Of a DNA stretch of 64,000 bases, positions 35,378 through 45,842 are shown one piece after another. The notes beneath the pieces were generated by a model. It was not told where the DNA came from and ran no database searches. It saw nothing but the letters and a program-made list of their open reading frames with translations. The stretch is from Hyphomicrobiales bacterium (GTDB lineage: Bacteria; Pseudomonadota; Alphaproteobacteria; Rhizobiales; Rhizobiaceae). The translations under genes were made by a program, and so were the position numbers. The stretch's first letter is position 1. Every line of letters starts with the position of its first letter. The stretch covers positions 115,146-179,145 of the forward strand of contig UCJD01000067.1 in NCBI GenBank assembly GCA_900472605.1. Reading direction: 5' to 3'.

Positions 35378-35408
35378 AAACCCGCCCGGCAAATGCCGCG
35401 GCGGGTTT
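35378..35408 (+). terminator. terminator of aapJQMP
   Basis: AAACCCGC (35378-35385) pairs with GCGGGTTT (35401-35408), extended by an inner CGGC/GCCG pairing with small bulges, and is followed by CTGTTTCT. It lies 27 bp after the aapP stop. Confidence 0.7.
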
Positions 35409-35458
35409 CTGTTTCTAGCGTTTCTGATGGTGCCTTACACCAACATAAAATGCCGAAC

Positions 35459-35893
35459 TCAGCCCTTCAGCTTGGCGTTGCAGAGGCTGTAGAAGCCGCC
35501 GCCCTTCTGGATCCACTTCAGGCCGTTCAGCGTGTTGGCGTCCTTGTTGGTGTGGTAGGAATCGACGCAGGTGTGCATGCGGCCCTTGCCGGGGGTTTCC
35601 TTGGCGTATTTGGGCGAAATCGCCGTTGGGAAGGTCACGCCCTTGGGAGCGTCCATCGTCGGCTTTTCAGGCTCGGCGCCGGTTGCCATCGTGACGTCGG
35701 GCTCGGCGGTGGCATCCGGGCCACACTGTGCCTTGCGGAAATCGTTCCACTTGATGTCCTTGGCCGACCCATCCGCCTGCGCCGACTTGTACTTCGCGCT
35801 GCACTCTTTCATCGAGAGCGCGGAAGAGGGCGTGGCGAAGGCAAGCGCACCGAGCAGGGAAACAGAGGCGAGAATTGTCAGATGTTTGATCAT
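35459..35893 (-). CDS. small secreted cysteine-containing protein of unknown function
   Basis: A 144-residue protein with a signal peptide (MIKHLTILASVSLLGALAFA, cleavage near SSA-LS). Mature features are ECSAKYKSAQADGSAKDIKW followed by NDFRKAQC, then a Pro/Glu/Thr linker, and C-terminal CVDSYHTNKDANTLNGLKWI and YSLCNAK; the two cysteine pairs suggest disulfides. The W-N-D-F-R-K-A-Q-C part recalls PsiF-like repeats, but I do not claim that family. ATG at 35893 is preferred to ATG at 35899, because GGAGGA lies 7 bp before the former and directly touches the latter. Confidence 0.8.
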   Translation of the reverse strand: MIKHLTILASVSLLGALAFATPSSALSMKECSAKYKSAQADGSAKDIKWNDFRKAQCGPDATAEPDVTMATGAEPEKPTMDAPKGVTFPTAISPKYAKETPGKGRMHTCVDSYHTNKDANTLNGLKWIQKGGGFYSLCNAKLKG

Positions 35894-36124
35894 GGTCATT
35901 CCTCCAAAGCCTTATATACAGGCTAAGCCACTCTTATCCCGGCGCATTTTGTTGTCAACGCGGCTTTTTCGATGGTTTTGAGAATATTGCGTGACATAGC
36001 GGCGCGCCACTTGCAGCGACACCGCCCAGGTCGCACCGGGCCGCTACCCCATCCTTTCACGCAGCCGTGAGCGGGTGTATAGTCGCGCCGCTGGTTCTTC
36101 CCTGCATTTTCTATGGAGGATGAC

Positions 36125-37186
36125 ATGCGCCAACCCGACATGCAAAAAGTGGATGCCCTCGTCGGCCGGCTGGTCGGCGATATCGGCGCCGCCGTATCCG
36201 GCTCCCTGGTGGTGCTCGGCGACGACCTCGGACTGTTCAAGGCGATGGCCGACGGCGAGCCGGTGACCGCGTCGGACCTGTCGAAAAAGACGGCGGTCAA
36301 GGAACGCTATCTGCGCGAATGGCTGTCGGCGCTCGCCGCCGCCGACTATCTGACATACGACGAAAAGACCGACCGTTTCCGGCTGACGCCCGAGCAGGCG
36401 CTGGTTTTCGCCGACGAGGACAGCCCCGCCTTCTTCACCGGCGCGTTCCAGCTGGTGCAGGCGATGTGGACGGACGAACCGAAGGTGGCCGATGCCTTCC
36501 GCACCGGCAAGGGGCTGGGGTGGCACGAGCACAGCAACTGCCTGTTTCGCGGCACCGAGCGCTTCTTCCGCACCGGCTACAACAACAGCCTCGTCACCGA
36601 ATGGATTCCGGCGCTCGACGGCGTCGAGGACAAGCTGAAGGCGGGCGCGAAGGTGGCCGATGTCGGCTGCGGCCACGGCAGTTCGACCATCCTGATGGCG
36701 CAGGCCTATCCCGCCTCGCGCTTTACCGGCTACGACTATCACATGCCGTCGATCGAACGCGCCCGAATGGCGGCCAAGGAAGCCGGCGTGTCCGATCGCG
36801 TCAGCTTCGAGCAGGCGGCGGCCTCAAGCTTTCCGGCGGGACGATATGACCTCGTCGCGATGTTCGATTGCCTGCATGACATGGGCGATCCCGTCGGCGC
36901 GGGAAAGCACGTGAAGGACACGCTTGCGCCCGATGGCACCTGGATGATCGTCGAGCCCTTCGCGCATGATCGCCTCAAGGACAATCTCAACCCCGTCGGC
37001 CGCGTCTATTACGGCGCCTCGACGATGATCTGCACGCCCGCCTCGATGTCGCAGGAGGTCGGACTGGCGCTCGGCGCGCAGGCCGGAGAGACGCGATTGC
37101 GCAAGGTCGCGCTCGACGCCGGCTTCAAGCATTTCCACCGCGCCACCGAAACGCCGTTCAACATGGTGTTCGAGGTTCGCGCTTGA
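36125..37186 (+). CDS. SAM-dependent methyltransferase with N-terminal winged helix
   Basis: 353 residues. An N-terminal winged-helix dimerisation domain (LGLFKAMADGEPVTASDLSK, RYLREWLSALAAADYL) is followed by a Rossmann methyltransferase domain with motif I VADVGCGHGSST at residues 177-188 and motif II-like FTGYDYHMPSIERARM. The layout matches the Rv2258c-type family, whose substrates are unknown. ATG at 36125 has GGAGGATGAC upstream; ATG at 36113 would put that Shine-Dalgarno inside the gene. Stand-alone gene upstream of tRNA-Glu. Confidence 0.85.
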   Translation: MRQPDMQKVDALVGRLVGDIGAAVSGSLVVLGDDLGLFKAMADGEPVTASDLSKKTAVKERYLREWLSALAAADYLTYDEKTDRFRLTPEQALVFADEDSPAFFTGAFQLVQAMWTDEPKVADAFRTGKGLGWHEHSNCLFRGTERFFRTGYNNSLVTEWIPALDGVEDKLKAGAKVADVGCGHGSSTILMAQAYPASRFTGYDYHMPSIERARMAAKEAGVSDRVSFEQAAASSFPAGRYDLVAMFDCLHDMGDPVGAGKHVKDTLAPDGTWMIVEPFAHDRLKDNLNPVGRVYYGASTMICTPASMSQEVGLALGAQAGETRLRKVALDAGFKHFHRATETPFNMVFEVRA

Positions 37187-37307
37187 AAAGAGGCCGCACT
37201 CCACGGACCCAACCGGATCGAAGCACCGACGAACGCTGAAAATAGCAATTAACTATCAATCAGATAGGGAAAAGATCAGCACATCGCCATTTTTATGCGT
37301 TTTGCCG

Positions 37308-37336
37308 CTTGCGGGAATCCTAGTGCCTGATTATAA
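37308..37336 (+). promoter_or_regulatory. promoter of tRNA-Glu
   Basis: CTTGCG (37308-37313), a 17-bp spacer and TTATAA (37331-37336) give a good rhizobial sigma-70 promoter 19 bp before the mature tRNA 5' end. Confidence 0.6.
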
Positions 37337-37355
37337 GGGCGCCACCACGAAGGAA

Positions 37356-37430
37356 GCGCCCTTCGTCTATCGGTTAGGACACCAGATTTTCATTCTGGGA
37401 AGAGGGGTTCGACTCCCCTAGGGCGTGCCA
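37356..37430 (+). tRNA. tRNA-Glu (anticodon UUC)
   Basis: 75 nt including an encoded CCA. The acceptor stem GCGCCCT/AGGGCGT has a G-U closing pair; the anticodon arm is CCAGA-TTTTCAT-TCTGG with anticodon TTC; the T arm AGGGG-TTCGACT-CCCCT is intact. No integrase or attachment-site duplication is visible beside it. Confidence 0.95.
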
Positions 37431-37440
37431 CTTCTCTCTT

Positions 37441-37457
37441 CGTTATCATTGATAACG
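37441..37457 (+). terminator. possible terminator after tRNA-Glu
   Basis: CGTTATC-ATT-GATAACG is a perfect 7-bp stem starting 11 nt after the tRNA 3' end. A T5 run begins only 6 nt beyond the stem, so it is not a textbook terminator. 37458-37588 shows nothing else. Confidence 0.45.
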
Positions 37458-37588
37458 AACAGCTTTTTCCAAAAAATTCCCTTCAGTTGACATAAATGAC
37501 GAACGGTCCGCGTGGGCTGACGGCGTCATAGCGCATCGCGCCTATGCCATCAGGCGCGCACCCATGAGATGCGCGCCCTCTCCCGCCC

Positions 37589-38386
37589 TCAATCGCGATA
37601 TTGCGGCTCCTCGGCGTCGAGCATGCGCTTGATCGCCTCCAGATGCAGCCGCGCCGATTCCGGGTCGCCCTCGCGCATCTGCCGGTAGGCAGCCTCGGCG
37701 ATATCGGGGGCGACGGGCAAGACCTGGCGTCCGGTGGATAGCGCCAGTGTCTGCACCTGGCAGGCGCGTTCGAGATAATAGAGGTCGTCCCAGGCTTCGG
37801 CGATGTTCGGCGCCAGCACCATGACGCCGTGATGCTTCATGAAAACGATGTCGGCATCGCCGATCGCATCGGCGATCCGGTCGCCCTCGCGCTCGTCCAG
37901 CGCCAGGCCGTTGTAATCGCGGTCATAGGCGGTGCGGCCGTAGAATTTCAGCGCCGTCTGGCCGGCGAAGATCAGCGGCTCGCCCTCGGTCATCGACAGC
38001 GCCGTGGCATAGGGCATGTGGGTGTGGAAGGCGACGCGGGCGCGCGGAACGCGGGCGTGGATGCGCGCATGGATATAGAAGGCGGTCGCCTCCGGCTCGC
38101 CCTCGCCCGCGACGACGTTGCCGTGAAAATCGCAGATCAGCAGCTTCGAGGCCGTCAGCTCGCGAAAGGCATAGCCATAAGGATTGACGATGAACAGGTC
38201 GTCATAGCCGGGGACGAGCGCCGAGAAATGGTTGCAGATCCCCTCCTCGAGCCCATGGCGCGCGGCCATACGAAAGCAGGCGGCCAGATCGGCGCGAGCC
38301 TGCCACACCTCCTTGGTGTCGAGTTTCGGCTGGTTGGCGCCGGAGACGCCGGTTGCCGCGAAGGATTTGTTCAGGGAATGCGCCAT
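37589..38386 (-). CDS. class II aldolase/adducin domain protein
   Basis: 265 residues of the zinc-dependent class II aldolase/adducin family, which includes fuculose-1-phosphate aldolase and several decarboxylase-like proteins. Metal ligands are visible in AFHTHMPYATALS and MKHHGVMVLAPN; the substrate loop ICNHFSALVPGYDDLFIVNP is near residue 55. The N-terminal extension (MAHSLNKSFAATGVSGANQP) is typical of the adducin-like subgroup, whose substrates are mostly unknown. ATG at 38386 follows GGAGCATCGAT. Confidence 0.87.
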   Translation of the reverse strand: MAHSLNKSFAATGVSGANQPKLDTKEVWQARADLAACFRMAARHGLEEGICNHFSALVPGYDDLFIVNPYGYAFRELTASKLLICDFHGNVVAGEGEPEATAFYIHARIHARVPRARVAFHTHMPYATALSMTEGEPLIFAGQTALKFYGRTAYDRDYNGLALDEREGDRIADAIGDADIVFMKHHGVMVLAPNIAEAWDDLYYLERACQVQTLALSTGRQVLPVAPDIAEAAYRQMREGDPESARLHLEAIKRMLDAEEPQYRD

Positions 38387-38544
38387 ATCGATGCTCCATT
38401 GCGGTATCATATCCACGCGACCCGCAGGCGAGTCCTGATGATCGTCGCATGGTAACGTTCCGACCAAAGAAGGCCAGCAGCGCCGGTATAAAAATATCGG
38501 TCGCCGCACGTGTCTCCAGATGGAGACTTGCAGCGGCCATCACC

Positions 38545-40350
38545 TCACGGCGCCAGAGCGCCGTCGATCACCCGCAGCTGGACGCGGCGCGAACCCTGAT
38601 AGTGATTGTCGCCGAGCGAGCCCGCCACATGCAGATTGGCGCCGCGCGAGTTCAGGAGCAGGTTCCCGAGCTGCGTATCGGCGGCGCGGAAGGCGATGCC
38701 GTCAAGGCGGGCGCCGTCCATGGCTTCGAGCGTGACCTTCACATGCTTTTCGCCGACGATCCTCGAATCGCGGACGCGATGGGCGGGGATGGCGAAGATC
38801 GGCTGCGAATGGCCGGAACCATAAGGTCCCGCCGTTTCCAGGCGATCGATCAGATCGATCGTCGCGCCGCTGGCGCCGATCGCGCCGTCGATCTTGAGCG
38901 TCTCATTGGCAACCAGCGCCGCCACGGTCTTTTCGGCGCGTTCCGAAAAGAAGCCGCGCAGGCGGCCGAGCTTGTCGCGCTCGACGGTGAGGCCAGCCGC
39001 CATCGCATGGCCGCCGCCCTTGACCAGCAGCCCCTCGTCCACTGCCGCGCGCACCATCTTGCCCATGTCGAAACCGTTGATCGAGCGGCCGGAGCCGGTG
39101 CCCTTGCCGTTCGGGTCGAAAGCGATGGCGAAGGCCGGGCGCTTGAACTTCTCCTTCAGCCGCGCCGCGATCAGGCCGACGATGCCGGGATGCCATTTTT
39201 CATGCGCGGTAACGATCACGGACGCGCCGCTGCCGTCGCCATACTCTGCATAGGCCTCGGCTTCCGCCTCCTGCAGCATGTGAGCTTCCATCACCTGGCG
39301 GTCGCGGTTGAGCTCGTCCAGACGCTCGGCGATGGCCTCGGCTTCGCCCGCATCATCAAGTGTCAATAGCCGGCTACCGAGCGCCGCGTCGCTGATGCGG
39401 CCGCCGGCATTGATGCGGGGGCCGATGAGGAAACCGAAGTGATAGGGCGTCACCGGCCCGGCAAGGCCTGCCTTGCGAAACAACGCCGAGAGGCCGGCAT
39501 TGCCCTGGTGGCGGGCGGCGATCAGGCCCTTGACGACATAGGCGCGGTTCAGGCCCTTCAGCGGAACGACGTCGCAGACGGTAGCGAGTGCCACGATATC
39601 GAGCCACTGCAAGAGGTCGATGCTGCGCGCCTTCGGATGGCCGGCCTCGCGCAGCAGCCTGAGCGTCGCGACCAGCACGAGGAAGACGACGCCGGCGGCG
39701 CACAGATGCCCCTGCCCCGAGAGATCGTCTTCGCGGTTCGGATTGACGAGCGCGTGGCACTGCGGCAGGTCGTGTGTCACCTGGTGGTGATCGATGACGA
39801 CGACGTCAACATGACGCCTGGCGGCCGCCGCCAGCGCCTCGTGGCTGGTCGAGCCGCAGTCGACGGTGACGATCAGGCGGGCGCCATTGTCGATCAGTTG
39901 GTCCATGGCGGCGGGGTTCGGGCCATAGCCTTCGAAGACGCGGTCGGGGATGTAGATCTCGGATGTCACGCCGAAATGGCTGAGGAAGCGATACATCAGC
40001 GCCGAGGAGGATGCACCATCGACATCGTAATCGCCGAAGATCGCCACCTGCTGGTGCGCGTCGATCGCTTCGACGATGCGTCTGGCCGCCTTCTCGCAAT
40101 CGGTCAGCTTGTAGGGGTCGGGCATGAGGGAGCGCAGCGTCGGATCAAGGAATTCGACCGCCTCGTCGGCGGTCACGCCGCGGCCGGCGAGCACGCGGGC
40201 GATCAGATCCGGCAGGCCGTGCATCTGCGACATGGCGAGTGCCCGGTTCTGCCCGGCCTGGTCCAGCCGCGAGATCCAGCGATTGTCGAGAACGGATTTC
40301 TCGACACCCAGAAAGGCGCGCTGTACCGGATCGGCCGGGATATCCATCAT
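38545..40350 (-). CDS. recJ: single-stranded-DNA-specific exonuclease RecJ
   Basis: 5'-3' exonuclease acting on single-stranded DNA in recombination and repair. The 601-residue protein has the DHH-family motifs FGDYDVDGASSSALMYRFL (about residues 104-122) and VIDHHQVTHDLP, the DHHA1 motif VKGGGHAMAAGLTVERD, and a C-terminal OB domain (GSGHSQPIFAI, VKVTLEAMDGARLDGIAF). ATG at 40350 or 40347. It is downstream of hom on the same strand, with a hairpin between them. Confidence 0.95.
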   Translation of the reverse strand: MMDIPADPVQRAFLGVEKSVLDNRWISRLDQAGQNRALAMSQMHGLPDLIARVLAGRGVTADEAVEFLDPTLRSLMPDPYKLTDCEKAARRIVEAIDAHQQVAIFGDYDVDGASSSALMYRFLSHFGVTSEIYIPDRVFEGYGPNPAAMDQLIDNGARLIVTVDCGSTSHEALAAAARRHVDVVVIDHHQVTHDLPQCHALVNPNREDDLSGQGHLCAAGVVFLVLVATLRLLREAGHPKARSIDLLQWLDIVALATVCDVVPLKGLNRAYVVKGLIAARHQGNAGLSALFRKAGLAGPVTPYHFGFLIGPRINAGGRISDAALGSRLLTLDDAGEAEAIAERLDELNRDRQVMEAHMLQEAEAEAYAEYGDGSGASVIVTAHEKWHPGIVGLIAARLKEKFKRPAFAIAFDPNGKGTGSGRSINGFDMGKMVRAAVDEGLLVKGGGHAMAAGLTVERDKLGRLRGFFSERAEKTVAALVANETLKIDGAIGASGATIDLIDRLETAGPYGSGHSQPIFAIPAHRVRDSRIVGEKHVKVTLEAMDGARLDGIAFRAADTQLGNLLLNSRGANLHVAGSLGDNHYQGSRRVQLRVIDGALAP

Positions 40351-40452
40351 GTCACTCCACTGCCACTATGAGGCCGTTCTACAGAGCCGTGACGCCAAAC
40401 GAAAGACGGCGGAGCGCACCCGCGCCCCGCCGCCCACAGAATAGATCACCAT

Positions 40453-40476
40453 GTGGTGACGCCGTACCGTCACCAC
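40453..40476. terminator. hairpin between hom and recJ
   Basis: GTGGTGACG/CGTCACCAC is a perfect 9-bp stem with a 6-nt loop, 29 bp after the hom stop. TCACCA just to its left (40446-40451) offers an alternative pairing. There is no U-tract on the minus strand, so termination would be weak. Confidence 0.45.
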
Positions 40477-40505
40477 GCGCGCGAGGCGCGGTCGGAGACC
40501 GAGGC

Positions 40506-41828
<1,323 letters not shown>

Positions 41829-41855
41829 GGATCGATCCTGAAATATGTCATGAAT

Positions 41856-41877
41856 GGCAGCCGCCGAAGCGGCTGCC
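41856..41877 (-). promoter_or_regulatory. UUCG-capped hairpin between the aminotransferase and hom
   Basis: In the transcript (minus strand), GGCAGCCGC-UUCG-GCGGCUGCC forms a perfect 9-bp stem closed by an extra-stable UUCG tetraloop. It lies 17 nt past the aminotransferase stop and 28 nt before hom. No U-tract follows, so an mRNA stability or processing element is more likely than a terminator. Confidence 0.6.
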
Positions 41878-41893
41878 GGAAAAACTGATTGTA

Positions 41894-43114
41894 TCAGCGG
41901 TGGGCGTTCAGAGAGACAACGTTGTGCATCGTCTGGTCTGCAGTGGAGAAGAACTTCTTGATGTTGCGCGCCGCCTGACGGATGCGGTGCTCGTTTTCGA
42001 CGAGCGCCAGACGCACATAGTCATCGCCCATCTCACCGAAGCCGATGCCGGGCGCGACTGCAACGTCGGCCTTTTCGACCAGAAGCTTGGAGAACTCGAG
42101 GCTGCCGAGATGGCGGAACTTTTCCGGGATCTTCGCCCAGGCGAACATGGTGGCTGCCGGCGGCGGCACTTCGAAGCCTGCCTTGCCGAAGCTGTCGACC
42201 ATGACGTCGCGGCGGCGCTTGTAGACGCCACGGACTTCGGCGATATCGGATCCGTCACCGTTCAGCGCGTGCGTGGCGGCGACCTGGATCGGCGTGAAGG
42301 CGCCATAATCGAGATACGACTTCACGCGCGTCAGCGCCGCGATCAGGCGTTCATTGCCGACGGCAAAGCCCATGCGCCAGCCGGGCATGGAGAAGGTCTT
42401 CGACATGGAGGTGAACTCGACGCAGACGTCCATGGCACCCGGCACCTGCAGCACCGATGGCGGCGGGTTGTTGTCGTCGAAGTAGATTTCCGAGTAGGCA
42501 AGGTCGGAGAGCACGATGATGTCGTGCTTCTTCGCAAACGCGATGACGTCCTTGTAGAAATCGAGCGTGGCGACATAAGCCGTCGGGTTCGACGGATAGT
42601 TGACGATCAGCGCCAGCGGCTTCGGGATCGAGTGCTTCACGGCGCGTTCCAGCGGCGGGAAGAAGCTGTCATCCGGCTCGACCGGCAGAGAGCGGATCAC
42701 GCCGCCCGCCATCAGGAAGCCGAAGGCATGGATCGGATAGGTCGGGTTCGGGCAGAGGATGACGTCGCCCGGCGCGGTGATCGCCTGCGCCATGTTGGCG
42801 AAGCCTTCCTTGGAGCCCAAGGTGGCGACCACTTGCGTATCCGGGTTGAGCTTCACGCCGAAACGGCGGGCGTAATAGGCGGCCTGGGCGCGGCGCAGGC
42901 CGGGAATGCCCTTGGACGAGGAATAGCGGTGCGTGCGCGGGTCCTGGACCACTTCGCAGAGCTTATCGACGATCGCCTTGGGGGTCGGCAGGTCAGGGTT
43001 TCCCATGCCGAGATCGATGATATCGGCTCCGCCCGCTCGCGCGCTTGCTTTCAAACGGTTGACCTGTTCGAAAACATAAGGCGGCAAACGCCGGACTTTG
43101 TGAAACTCTTCCAT
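41894..43114 (-). CDS. alaC: PLP-dependent aminotransferase, AlaC type
   Basis: A 406-residue fold-type I aminotransferase. The N-terminus FHKVRRLPPYVFEQVNRLK and DIIDLGMGNPDLPTP resembles E. coli AlaC (glutamate-pyruvate aminotransferase). PLP lysine Lys239 is in FTSMSKTFSMPGWRMGF; VNYPSNPTAYVA and DLAYSEIYFD hold the cofactor-ring contacts. Related proteins are often labelled LL-diaminopimelate aminotransferase, and the link to hom leaves that possible. ATG at 43114 has GGGGAAAGAG before it; a GTG four codons upstream has no ribosome binding site. Confidence 0.82.
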   Translation of the reverse strand: MEEFHKVRRLPPYVFEQVNRLKASARAGGADIIDLGMGNPDLPTPKAIVDKLCEVVQDPRTHRYSSSKGIPGLRRAQAAYYARRFGVKLNPDTQVVATLGSKEGFANMAQAITAPGDVILCPNPTYPIHAFGFLMAGGVIRSLPVEPDDSFFPPLERAVKHSIPKPLALIVNYPSNPTAYVATLDFYKDVIAFAKKHDIIVLSDLAYSEIYFDDNNPPPSVLQVPGAMDVCVEFTSMSKTFSMPGWRMGFAVGNERLIAALTRVKSYLDYGAFTPIQVAATHALNGDGSDIAEVRGVYKRRRDVMVDSFGKAGFEVPPPAATMFAWAKIPEKFRHLGSLEFSKLLVEKADVAVAPGIGFGEMGDDYVRLALVENEHRIRQAARNIKKFFSTADQTMHNVVSLNAHR

Positions 43115-43340
43115 CTCTTTCCCCACGGAAACGCGGTCACCATGACCGCAAATCGAAGTTCGTCCTAACTTCCGGCTGCTTGCGACACGAACTTCAGAAT
43201 CGCCAGGGCCGTATTCATCAGACTTTCAGCGCACGGCAATTCTTTGACGAACCGCCTCTGGGCTGACGCTTTAACAGGAAAATTTCATCTTCCGCACCTG
43301 ACGGAAGGCTTTGCTTGCAAACGGCCGCGAAGGCAAGGCC

Positions 43341-43757
43341 TTATTTGGTGATTTCGGACAGCGTTTCAGGGCCGTGGTCTTCGGCGAGCTTGCGGTATTC
43401 CGCAACGCGACGCTGGTATTCGGCTTCCGAGATGGTCCCCGCCTTGCGCCGGTTGCTCAGCGCCGTCAGCTTCTGCTGCAGGCCGGAGGCCTCTTCGTCG
43501 TTCATCTGAACGTTGGCGGCGGTCAGCGGCGCGCCGAAGCCCGGGTAGCCGTCGCGATAGTGCGACAGACCGCTTTCGGTGGGCGCCTCGCCCTTGGTGG
43601 CGTTCATGACCACGGCGGTCGGGGCCGCTCGCCTTGCGGCGATCTCGGCCTTTTCTTCCGGCGTTCGCATGCATCCGGCAAGCGCCATGGCCGCGGCGGC
43701 GCCGATAAGGGCGATGCGGGTGACGTTTGCGATGGTACGAATGCCTGTGTTGGTCAT
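43341..43757 (-). CDS. putative lipoprotein
   Basis: 138 residues with a lipoprotein signal peptide (RIALIGAAAAMALAGC; lipobox ALAGC, lipidated Cys29). The mature part has an Ala/Arg-rich stretch, then a C-terminal helical segment SGLQQKLTALSNRRKAGTIS followed by EAEYQRRVAEYRKLAEDHG that resembles a SHOCT-like helix. Function unknown. Divergent from phaC with 152 bp between the start codons. Confidence 0.8.
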   Translation of the reverse strand: MTNTGIRTIANVTRIALIGAAAAMALAGCMRTPEEKAEIAARRAAPTAVVMNATKGEAPTESGLSHYRDGYPGFGAPLTAANVQMNDEEASGLQQKLTALSNRRKAGTISEAEYQRRVAEYRKLAEDHGPETLSEITK

Positions 43758-43909
43758 GCCAGAGGTTCCAAATCCTTAAGCTGCTTCGACTTGTTAAATT
43801 CGCAGCCTGCACAAAGCAATAGCATGAAGGCATGTCTGCGGAACTTGTTTTCTTGATCCGAGCGGATACAACTTGATTTGGATAGAGATGCTGCCGCCGG
43901 AGGAACCGC

Positions 43910-45778
43910 GTGACCGACAGCAACCAGGACAAGGGCGACCAAAGACAGGGCGACCCGAGAAAGGGCGAGAAGACGCAAGGCCCGGGCTTCGAGGCAAAGG
44001 ATTTCGATCCTTACATGCTGAAGGACCCGGAGACGATGGCGCTGAACTTTGCCCGCGCCCTGGAAAACCTGGGGAAAGCGGCATCTGCCTGGCTTGGTCC
44101 GCGCGAAAGCGGCGAAATCCGCGAAAATACGGCCGACCCCGTCACCGACATGGTCAAGACGCTCTCCAAGGTCAGCGAATACTGGATTTCCGACCCGCGC
44201 CGCGCCTTCGATGCGCAGACCAAGCTGATGACCAGCTTTTTCGGCGTGTGGATGCGCTCGATGCAGCGCATGCAGGGCGAATCGCTCGAGCCGGAGCCGG
44301 ATCGCAAGGACAAACGCTTCGCCGACCAGGATTGGGAGAAGAACCCCTTCTTCGAATTCCTGAAGCAGGCCTATTTCATCACCGCGGACTGGGCCGAAAA
44401 GCTGGTTACCGAGACAGAAGGGCTGGACGAGCATACGCGGCAGAAGGCCAACTTCTACGTCAAGCAGATCACGGCGGCGATCTCGCCGACCAATTTCGTC
44501 GCCACCAATCCGCAGCTTTATCGCGAGACGATCGCGAGCAGCGGTGAGAACCTGGTGCGCGGGATGAAGATGCTGGCCGAGGACATCATGGCCGGCCACG
44601 GCGATCTGAAGCTCCGGCAGACTGACATGACCAAGTTCGCCGTCGGCCGCGACATGGCGCTGACGCCGGGCAAGGTGATCGCCCAGAACGACATCTGCCA
44701 AATCATCCAATACGAGCCTGCGACGGAAACGGTGCTGAAGCGCCCTCTCCTGATCTGCCCACCCTGGATCAACAAATTCTACATCCTCGACCTCAACCCG
44801 CAGAAAAGCTTCATCAAGTGGTGCGTCGATCAGGGGCAGACGGTGTTCGTGATCTCCTGGGTCAATCCGGACGCCCGCCACGCTGCCAAGGATTGGGCGG
44901 CTTATGCGCGCGAGGGCATCGATTTCGCGCTCGACACCATCGAGAAGGCGACCGGCGAAAAAGAGGTCAACGCCATCGGCTATTGCGTCGGCGGCACGCT
45001 GCTTGCCGCAACGCTGGCGCTGCATGCCAAGGAGAAGAACAAGCGCATCCGCTCGGCGACGCTGTTCACCACCCAGGTCGATTTCACCCATGCCGGCGAC
45101 CTCAAGGTGTTCGTCGACGAGGAGCAGCTGTCGCGGCTCGAAAGCTACATGGACGTGACCGGCTATCTCGACGGCTCGAAGATGGCGACGGCGTTCAACA
45201 TGCTGCGCGCCTCCGAGCTGATCTGGCCCTACTTCGTCAACAATTACCTCAAGGGCCAGGAGCCGATGCCCTTCGACCTCCTGTTCTGGAACGCCGACTC
45301 GACGCGGATGGCGGCGGCCAACCACGCCTTCTATCTGCGCAACTGCTATCTCAAGAACGCGCTGACCAAGGGCGAGATGGTGCTGGACGGTCAGGCCGTG
45401 TCGCTGAAGAGCGTCAGGATCCCGATCTACAATCTCGCCACCCGCGAAGACCATATCGCCCCGGCGAAATCGGTGTTCCTCGGCAGCCAGTTCTTCGGCG
45501 GCAAGGTCGATTTCGTGCTCGCCGGCTCCGGCCACATCGCCGGCGTGGTCAACCCGCCGGACAAGAAGAAGTACCAGTTCTGGACCGGTGGCCCCGCCAA
45601 AGGCGAATACGAGGACTGGCTCGTCGGCGCCGAGGAAGCGGCAGGCTCCTGGTGGCCGCACTGGCAGGCCTGGATCGAGGCCAAGGACGGCAAGCGAGTG
45701 CCGGCGCGCAAGCCCGGCGGCGATGCGCTCAACGCGCTCGAGGAAGCGCCGGGCAGCTACGTGTTGGAGAAGGCCTGA
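43910..45778 (+). CDS. phaC: class I poly(3-hydroxyalkanoate) synthase
   Basis: Polymerises 3-hydroxybutyryl-CoA into PHB on granules. The 622-residue protein has a variable N-domain, then an alpha/beta-hydrolase core with the lipase-like box GYCVGG (nucleophile Cys359), and the acid and base in REDHIAP and SGHIAGVVNPP. The start is GTG at 43910, supported by GGAGGAACCGC. A polar N-terminus (SNQDKGDQRQGDPRKGEKT) precedes FDPYMLKDPETMALNFARA. The phasin at 24487 is the likely granule partner; phaAB are not in this window. Confidence 0.96.
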   Translation: MTDSNQDKGDQRQGDPRKGEKTQGPGFEAKDFDPYMLKDPETMALNFARALENLGKAASAWLGPRESGEIRENTADPVTDMVKTLSKVSEYWISDPRRAFDAQTKLMTSFFGVWMRSMQRMQGESLEPEPDRKDKRFADQDWEKNPFFEFLKQAYFITADWAEKLVTETEGLDEHTRQKANFYVKQITAAISPTNFVATNPQLYRETIASSGENLVRGMKMLAEDIMAGHGDLKLRQTDMTKFAVGRDMALTPGKVIAQNDICQIIQYEPATETVLKRPLLICPPWINKFYILDLNPQKSFIKWCVDQGQTVFVISWVNPDARHAAKDWAAYAREGIDFALDTIEKATGEKEVNAIGYCVGGTLLAATLALHAKEKNKRIRSATLFTTQVDFTHAGDLKVFVDEEQLSRLESYMDVTGYLDGSKMATAFNMLRASELIWPYFVNNYLKGQEPMPFDLLFWNADSTRMAAANHAFYLRNCYLKNALTKGEMVLDGQAVSLKSVRIPIYNLATREDHIAPAKSVFLGSQFFGGKVDFVLAGSGHIAGVVNPPDKKKYQFWTGGPAKGEYEDWLVGAEEAAGSWWPHWQAWIEAKDGKRVPARKPGGDALNALEEAPGSYVLEKA

Positions 45779-45842
45779 GCGGCGCTTATGCGCCGGCAGC
45801 CCAAGGCCAGCCTGCGATTGTCACCGTCGAGCGACCATCGGC

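Noticed and set aside
40453..40476. Riboswitch or attenuator for recJ
   Set aside because: Only a simple hairpin; no second mutually exclusive stem with a U-tract.
43754..45661. 635-codon minus-strand ORF opposite phaC
   Set aside because: Shadow of phaC, which has an intact catalytic triad and a strong ribosome binding site.
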